From Anadara kagoshimensis (Eukaryota > Mollusca > Bivalvia > Arcoida > Arcidae): a stretch of DNA of 64,000 nt. Position numbers and translations under genes: made by a program. The stretch's first letter is position 1. Each line of letters begins with the position of its first letter. Below are positions 57,481 through 64,000 of this stretch, in pieces. The notes below the pieces were generated by a model. That model ran no database searches and had not been told where the DNA came from. It was given only the letters and a program-made list of their open reading frames with translations. The stretch is taken from contig CM037874.1 of NCBI GenBank assembly GCA_021292105.1, positions 32,786,185 through 32,850,184 on the forward strand, given 5' to 3'.

Positions 57481-60373
57481 CACCCCCACCCCCCACCCCC
57501 ACCCCCCGATACAACATATCATGTCCACCTAAGGCCAAGCAATACACGGTGAAATCAAGTAACAGTTTCATACAAGTATTTTATGTTTCATAATATTTTT
57601 ATGTACATCTCATATAGACAGTATGTACTCGTCATATTTACCCTTAAATTGTCAAAAGTTAGAAAATCAAATGTACAAAAAGCACCATTATGTATTCATT
57701 AAAATAAGCAAGTCAATAATTGGGGTGGGGTGGGGTGAGGTGGTACATGGTACAGTTATTTTATAGTAAGCTTTGCAGTTTGATTTTTTTTCAAAATTCT
57801 CTAGTGGGCTGTACTCAATGTTTTAGACAGGTAGAGCTGCCTTCTAGTATAAGATGGTCCCACATTGGGGTCCTAGTTTGGCTACTGCATTCTAATGCAT
57901 ATTCAACAAAAAGCGGGTTTGGGGGTAAATGTATTGATTTGGATGTGTCTGTCCATTCATCTGTCTGGGTTGGATTTCATGGCTTGCAAAGCTCTCTTCT
58001 ACTTCAGTTTGAAAGCTACAGCATTTATATTTGATAGGATGTTTGAATACATGATAGGCTAAATACAATCAAACTTCAATATCTTGATTACCACAGATAT
58101 CTTCAAGTCAATATTGTATCTGTTTTCTATATAAAGTAAAAAGAGAGTTATACCTGTGGTCAATGTTATTATTTACAGTCAAAAGACTGTTTTCACTACC
58201 ATAATGTGCAATACAGTGTAACTACTCACAATGTTAATGAAAACAATTGTGTCAATTGCATTAGTGCACAGAGTACTGGTTTATCATGCAAGATTAACTG
58301 TCAAGAATATAAAAGTCATTTCTTTCTGGCAAGGTGACTCTTCAACTACAAAACCTCAAACACCCGAATAATTCAAAAGTACCAACAAATCCCCATGCAC
58401 TCCGAGTTATCAAAGTTCTACTTTATCCTAAAAATGTATATAAGAGCAGTGTTAGCTCTGATCATTTGTGAATTTAGCTAATTGCTTGTTTTTATAATTT
58501 CTGGCTCCAAAAATAGCCTTTGACATATTGTTGTTCCAAATTTTTATCAATTTCATAATGAGGCAGACAAAAATCACTGATTTTTCTATTCTTTTATACA
58601 AAAGTATGAAAACCTAAAACATAAGTTACAAACTATCAACTGAAAACAATCTATACTGCAGAATAGAACTATATTTGATACATTTTTTGTTGCTCTTAGT
58701 TCCTCAGTATTTATAACTCTTTAATGTATAAATTGGCTCCTACATTTTAAAATTGGCTCCTAATTTCTAAGATTGACTTATGTTTTGGCTCAAACGAGCT
58801 AACCCTGTTAGAGGCAGTTAGACATAGTCAGTGCATAAGCCAGATAGGGGTATATGGCTTCTATGACAAAAATATTTTTTCAAAATTTCAAGCATTAAAA
58901 TTGAAAATTTGATTGATAAGAACATGTAAAAGGTTGAGACTAAACAAACATTTGTGCATTTTCTAACTATATGAACATTATTGGACTGACTCGATTTTTA
59001 AATGTTAATTTTTACATTGTTTTTAACTTTTATTCATAGCAGAGGATAACATACACATATTTTAAATTGGTAATTTACTTGTTTTTATGGTTTCTCTCTA
59101 AAATATATATTAAGATTCAAATGGACCATCAACATAGTCCCCATACATCTGGGAAGTATCAGGAATTTTTCTAAGGTCAGAGAATTGGCAGGGAATTTTA
59201 AATAAAGTCAAGTGTGGGAACCATGACCAGCTCTCCATGAAGCAGCATCATATGTTTTTACTACAATGCATGATATTATTAATCAGCAATTCCGTAGAAT
59301 AAGTAAAATGGCAAATGCAAAATATACTTTTTGAATATGAATGTTGATAAAAAGTTGCATATATGAGGGATGCCAAGCCAGTCTATGACATAAATATGAG
59401 GAAAATGATCTTGAAAGATCCTGTATTTTCCCTGCTGTAATGTTGATGCGTCGTTAACCTCTATTTTCATTTTCTCCTCTAAAACTACCAGAAAAATTTC
59501 AATGGATCTTGGTCAGAAATTCATATGATTTATTGGGATATTGCCATGGCTACAAAGATTAGGTCAAGGTGAACTTGGCTGCAAAACTCTGGAAAAAAAA
59601 CTTCTCCGAAACTGATATCTGAAGAAAAAATCTGATGTGAATTAGCTTCTCTAGAATCTAATGCCTGTAGTTTATTCATTTTGTGAAATTGAGACAAAAA
59701 AGGGTTAAGTTGTTTTTTTTTGCATTTAATGTTGAAAAAACTGTAAAATAGCTTCAAATTGTAGTAACTTGACTATTTGAACAGATAAGGTCATGGAGTA
59801 TTCAGTTTTTACATATTCTTGTAATAATCTTGAAAATGGTGCAAGGTCAAAGGTCAGGCTTATGCTTTTATTAATTATCTTGAAAACTATTAACTTTTTA
59901 TAAAGGTATATACATGTATTAGAATATTGTTGCTGTTGATGTAATGATCATTTCGAAATTTAAGTACAGGTCATGGATTCAAAGGTGAAGGTAACAGATG
60001 CGAAAAAATACTGAAATAATTATAATTATCTGGAAAAGCTTTAAAATTTCACTATAGGTGAAGATTTTGACATTGGAGTTTCAGATTTTATTTTTTTTAA
60101 AAAAACGTTTTAGCTAGTCATTTATCAGGTGAGTGTATCGGGCCCAATTGAGCTTCTTAATAAAATGTGAAGCTATAGAAAATAAAAGTAAAGCAAAAAC
60201 CACAATACCGTTATTTGGGATTTTCAAAAGCCATTACCCACTAGAACAGTTAGAAAAATATATTCAACCTGCCTAGTCTATATGTCAAGAGAGAGAGAGA
60301 GAGAGATATCAAGTGAAATGAAACTTCTTTGGAGAGAGAGAGAAGAATATTAAGACTGGTAACTTCAGCACAC

Positions 60374-60489
60374 TGTCATGTGCTACTTTTGAATTTTTAT
60401 AACATAATATAATTCAAAAGTAACACATGGCAATTTGTGCTACTTTTGAATTATATTATTTTATAAAAATTCAAAAGTAGCACATGACA
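60374..60489. mobile_element. Palindromic hairpin MITE, 116 bp
   Basis: TGTCATGTGCTACTTTTGAA pairs with TTCAAAAGTAGCACATGACA. The centre (CACATGGCAATTTGTG) is also self-complementary. GA-rich microsatellites lie on both sides. Confidence 0.7.
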
Positions 60490-60609
60490 CTTATATTATA
60501 GAGAGAGAGAGAGAGAGGATATCAAGAAAAATGAAACTTCAACACACTTATATTTTAGTAAATTTAGAGACAAAGAGAGAGAGAGAGCTAAGACTAAACC
60601 TTGTTATAT

Positions 60610-60800
60610 TTGATCACGTGCCTACGTTCAAACCCTACTTGGAACACATCCTAATGTGAAAATGTGAGAATGTTTGTCATTTCCCTTGCCGAAGGTTTTT
60701 TTTTCAAAACAATCCGGTGGCCTCCACCATCCTTATCTGACGCCTCGTTATAATAAATGACAGAATTTTGACCGGGTAGTAAAACATACAATATAACCAA
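60610..60800 (+). mobile_element. SINE body fragment
   Basis: ACGTTCAAACCCTACTTGG, CATCCTAATGTGAAAATG and CAATCCGGTGGCCTCCACCA match the body shared by the copies at 13315 and 23520. Confidence 0.45.
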
Positions 60801-60896
60801 AAACAGGACACAACCGACAACACAACAAAAGGTGATTGAATCAATATAGGAAAAGACATAAATATATTAAGACTACTGATTATAAAACTCTTAACT

Positions 60897-61215
60897 GTAC
60901 AACCACTGCGGTAGCACAGTTGATAGAGTGCTCGCTCTGTAAATGGGAGGTCGTGGGTTTGAATCCGACTGGGTCCGACCGAAGACTAAAAAGTGGATAT
61001 TGACTATTTTTTTCACCAAACACTCGGCATTAGGAAATTAAAGTAACGGTTCTTTTGGATAGGAACTTAAAATAGACAAGGTCCCGTGTCACGACAGGCT
61101 CGCTACGATAAAGAACCCTGCTGTATAATGCCATCAGCACCTTCGCTTATATAGCTGGTGACGTCTCAATATAAGTGAAATATTCTTGACTGGGACGTAA
61201 ACATCATTACTCTGT
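60897..61215 (+). mobile_element. tRNA-derived SINE, best preserved copy
   Basis: The head CTGCGGTAGCACAGTTGATA carries an A box and TGGGTTTGAATCCGACTGG a B box. The body is GTCCCGTGTCACGACAGGC and GATAAAGAACC, and the tail GCTGGTGACGTCTCAATATA, GTGAAATATTCTTGACTGGG. The inverted copy at 10463-10650 shares the tail. Molluscan V-SINE or MetaSINE families have this layout; the exact family needs a comparison. Confidence 0.7.
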
Positions 61216-63506
61216 GTTGAGTTGGTCATACTATATATGATGTAAGTGATGGTTTTCTCGACCCCGGCATTGAGAATATGTAGTGACCGTTTGAACTACA
61301 CTAGTTGTGATCAGTTTTCTGTTTTGGTTGCTAATTTTTAAAAAATGTTTAACAATTGATCAGTCCATTTGTATGGTTAAAGTTTCGGAATCAAAGTTAC
61401 GGTTTCAGCTTTTAAAACTTAAGATATATCAAAATAAAAGCATTTGCGTGGGCTTTATTTTGTATAATTGATCGAAAATCTATTATTTTCAGAGTTCCTA
61501 TTTTGGGTGAAACATGCAAATTTGGATTTTTTCCGCCCATCTATTTATCTTCTAATATTCAAGTCATCACAAATAACATATTTGAGTTTTATATCAACCC
61601 AAGCTCAAGGAATTATGAGAATAAAGTCAAATTACACAATTAATTCATCACTTGTGTAACGCAGTTATCGCACTTTTGGTTACCATGGTAACAGATTTCT
61701 TTGTTTGAAAGTACCATTTTAGTGAAAGCAGACTATGAGATTCCTTATTATACACAATTTAGTATTTATCCAACCACTGATATCATTGGAGTTTGGACTC
61801 AAATTTATCGACCAAACTTTTTCAAAAATGGCTTTTGCAATGTTGTTATTAAATGATTGGCCGAAAATACTACAAAATTCAGAATTCATAGTTTTTGGTG
61901 AAAACAGAAATTGTAAAAGCATCAAAAGTCATATATTTTACACTTGCCAACATGTAAAAATATCAAAATATATTGAAATTAAAAAGCAATTTACTCTTAA
62001 TCTTCATTTTTGCACGGTTTTTATTGCCATGGCAACCATAATTTTATTGAAAATATTTTTAAATAAAATTTTGGAATAACAGTTTATTTATGTGTGGTTT
62101 AGTAATGGTAAAATTTCAGCGAAAACTTAAATATTTATGTCAAAATAATGATCAGCTTTAACAAAATAAAACACATTTTTCTCATCAATGGTATGCCAAT
62201 TTTTATATTTTAGACCTAATAACTACTAAATTTGTTCTTTTTATCTTTTGTAAAAACATGCAAAATTTTTTAATTATCTTTTTGCGGCATCTTTCATTGA
62301 TACTTAACTTTGATTTCCTGCAAAACCATATTTTCTAGGGTACAAGTCTCCAGATACACCCTGTACTGCTTCGCATTAGGGGACATGATTATGTCATATC
62401 GGGGGACATGATTTGAAGCAGGGAATTCAGACAGGTGGGTTAAAAATGCTTTCGTTTTGTACCAAAATAACATATTTCGGTCATAATTATTGCCTCACGG
62501 AACATTACGATATGTCTGTGAGGCAATGCATCCACGATTTGGTATAAGATAAGGCCATAAATACTACTTTACCCCTGCAATGTTTTGCTGGTGCGGACTA
62601 CGAAGCATTTTTCAATGCAAAACGTGGTAATGTGTACACTTGAAGATCTACACAATGCAGATTTTGCATTCGGTATGTAAAATATCATCTATACTTTCAT
62701 CTGTACCAAACTTATACCACAAAACCCCCTATTTCTTTCACAATTAGTGCTTTAAATATGTATCAACCGGGGGACATGACTTTGGAATCGCCCAGGGGAC
62801 ATGATCAGAGTTAAATTACAGACAGTGCTGTTGATTTTTACAAATAATTTAAGAAAACACACCGCCAAATGCCATGAATGCTTGATCACATCATAAGTTA
62901 ACTGTTTGGGCAATGTGCACCTATGTCTGCATAGATACGCATTCATATTGCTTTGGAAAGGTTAGTCAAATCTTTTATATGCGTTTGAGGATACCAATAA
63001 AGTACACTACATAATAATTGATGTTTTTGAATAAATATATTTATATTTTACAACATTGAAAATTGAGACCAGTTGTGTTGAATTAAGACCCTATCCAGTT
63101 GAAAATTGAACCGTATCGTGGAATTTTGATCAGAAGACCGAGTCAAATTTCAACTGGTTAAAACAGATAACAATAATAATAATAATAATATAATAATAAT
63201 AATAATAATAGTATATAATAATAATAAATTGATGCTTGTTTTTTCTAGTTGTTTGGGTTTTTGTGGTTTGTATAAATAATTTTGTAGGGATGTTAATGAT
63301 ATAAGTTTCAGTCAATCTGTCATTATGTCTGTCTACCTGTACTTTCTTGTCAGGTACTTTTTCGTTGCATGCTGTATTACACCGTGTTCCTGATTGTGTT
63401 GGCTATTGCCAAGTTCATGTTTTCATCTGCTAATCTCTTTTTTATATGTATGACTACCAAAACTTACAAAGTGAATCTGAAACGACAACGGCATACAGTG
63501 TGATAT

Positions 63507-63640
63507 ATATGGGTAACTTGGTAGCCAAGTGGTTAGAGATGGATTGCCTCACAGCCAAGGTTCGAATCCCAATTGGGACAGATTCTAGTGTGAGAAAGTT
63601 TGTAGCTTGCAGAAGGTCAGTGGTTTTCCACTAGAAGGGG
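63507..63640 (+). mobile_element. tRNA-headed SINE, 5' part
   Basis: GGTAGCCAAGTGGTTAGAGA (A box) and CAAGGTTCGAATCCCAATTG (B box) of a Leu/Ser-type head, then GGACAGATTCTAGTGTGAG. It ends at a foldback repeat. Confidence 0.6.
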
Positions 63641-63642
63641 GT

Positions 63643-63945
63643 TTTACCGGAATAATTGCGAAATTCCGGAATAGTTAGACACTTTCCGTAATCTTTGGAA
63701 AAATCCGGAATTGTTAGACAAAAATCCGGAATAATAAGTCAAAATCCGAAATAATTAGGCAAAATCCGGAATAATCAGACAAAATCCGGAATAATCGGTC
63801 AAAATCCGGAATAATTAGGCTTTTAGGATTTTAGATTCCGGATTTTGTCTGATTATTCCGGATTTTGTCTAATTATTTCGGATTTTGCCTAATTATTTCG
63901 GATTTTGACTTATTATTCCGGAAAACGTCCAATTATTACGGTAAA
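63643..63945. mobile_element. 303-bp foldback repeat of CCGGAATAATT units
   Basis: The left arm has six or seven units such as CAAAATCCGGAATAATTAGG. The right arm carries the same units inverted (TTATTCCGGATTTTGTC). The ends TTTACCGGAATAATT and AATTATTACGGTAAA also pair. No coding capacity. Confidence 0.75.
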
Positions 63946-64000
63946 GTATTTTAAAAAATTTAAATTTTCAATTCGCGCCATTTCGTCATTTTTCACCAAC

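Larger units (their letters stand above)
54900..64000. other. Probable ULK-like upstream intron, repeat-rich
   Basis: The next ULK exon (toward the kinase domain) was not found here, so this stretch is inferred to be intron. It holds SINEs, hairpin MITEs and a foldback repeat (listed separately). 57850-60000 and 61220-63170 show nothing beyond AT-rich sequence and a repeated GGGGACATGAT phrase near 62378-62810. Confidence 0.45.

Noticed and set aside
60899..60970. Functional tRNA gene
   Set aside because: A and B boxes are present, but the stems are imperfect and the sequence continues into a SINE body repeated elsewhere.
54900..64000. ULK kinase-domain exons
   Set aside because: I looked for kinase motifs (glycine loop, HRD, DFG, APE) on the minus strand and found none with splice sites; they should lie beyond the window.

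Overview
The window reads as nuclear DNA of an animal, most likely a bivalve mollusc. The evidence is small coding exons with GT-AG introns of 0.3-5 kb, AT-rich non-coding DNA packed with microsatellites, tRNA-headed SINE copies, many TIR/MITE elements, and one element that fits the published description of bivalve 'pearl' elements (about 165-bp tandem units followed by an ACTG/ACGG microsatellite). The species cannot be fixed by eye. All function calls come from reading translated exons and from family knowledge; no search was run.

Three protein-coding genes are supported. (1) On the plus strand, about 8081-19449: a secreted astacin (M12A) zinc metalloprotease. Eight downstream exons join in a consistent phase and carry the pro-domain, a basic cleavage site, the zinc site, the Met-turn, the four family cysteines and a cysteine-rich tail. 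The 5' end is unresolved because a Thr/Pro-repeat ORF and the pro-domain exon are in different frames. (2) On the plus strand, 28254-32105: a two-exon gene for a 105-residue secreted protein of unknown family. (3) On the minus strand, 42217-54899: the 3' half of an ULK1/2 (Atg1/unc-51) autophagy kinase gene. Twelve exons encode 493 residues, the Ser/Pro-rich linker and the C-terminal EAT/MIT domain. The kinase domain lies beyond the right edge.

The rest is mainly repeats. Positions 1-8080 hold retroelement tails, a 1.6-kb TIR element and a Harbinger-like MITE. The astacin introns contain several hairpin MITEs, a 31-bp VNTR inside a MITE and a SINE. Positions 19450-28253 hold MITEs, a 25-bp array built from a MITE end, and an 18-bp minisatellite. 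A high-copy family with a shared 3' end and variable 5' truncation occurs about 20 times in both orientations; its longest copy (30650-31336) carries a decayed ORF resembling the C-terminal part of a retroelement reverse transcriptase. Positions 33740-42216 are AT-rich and nearly free of these repeats; they may be a very long 3' UTR of the ULK gene and include a fresh 483-bp tandem duplication. Inside one ULK intron sits a 4.6-kb foldback TIR transposon (44508-49108, 6-bp target duplication) with the pearl element nested in it. Positions 54900-64000 hold SINEs, hairpin MITEs and a 303-bp foldback repeat.

The three genes do not form a pathway; they are neighbours only. No new multi-gene system is visible. 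The best leads are the orphan secreted protein, the foldback transposon, the tandem amplification of transposon ends, and the repeat-poor tract downstream of ULK.
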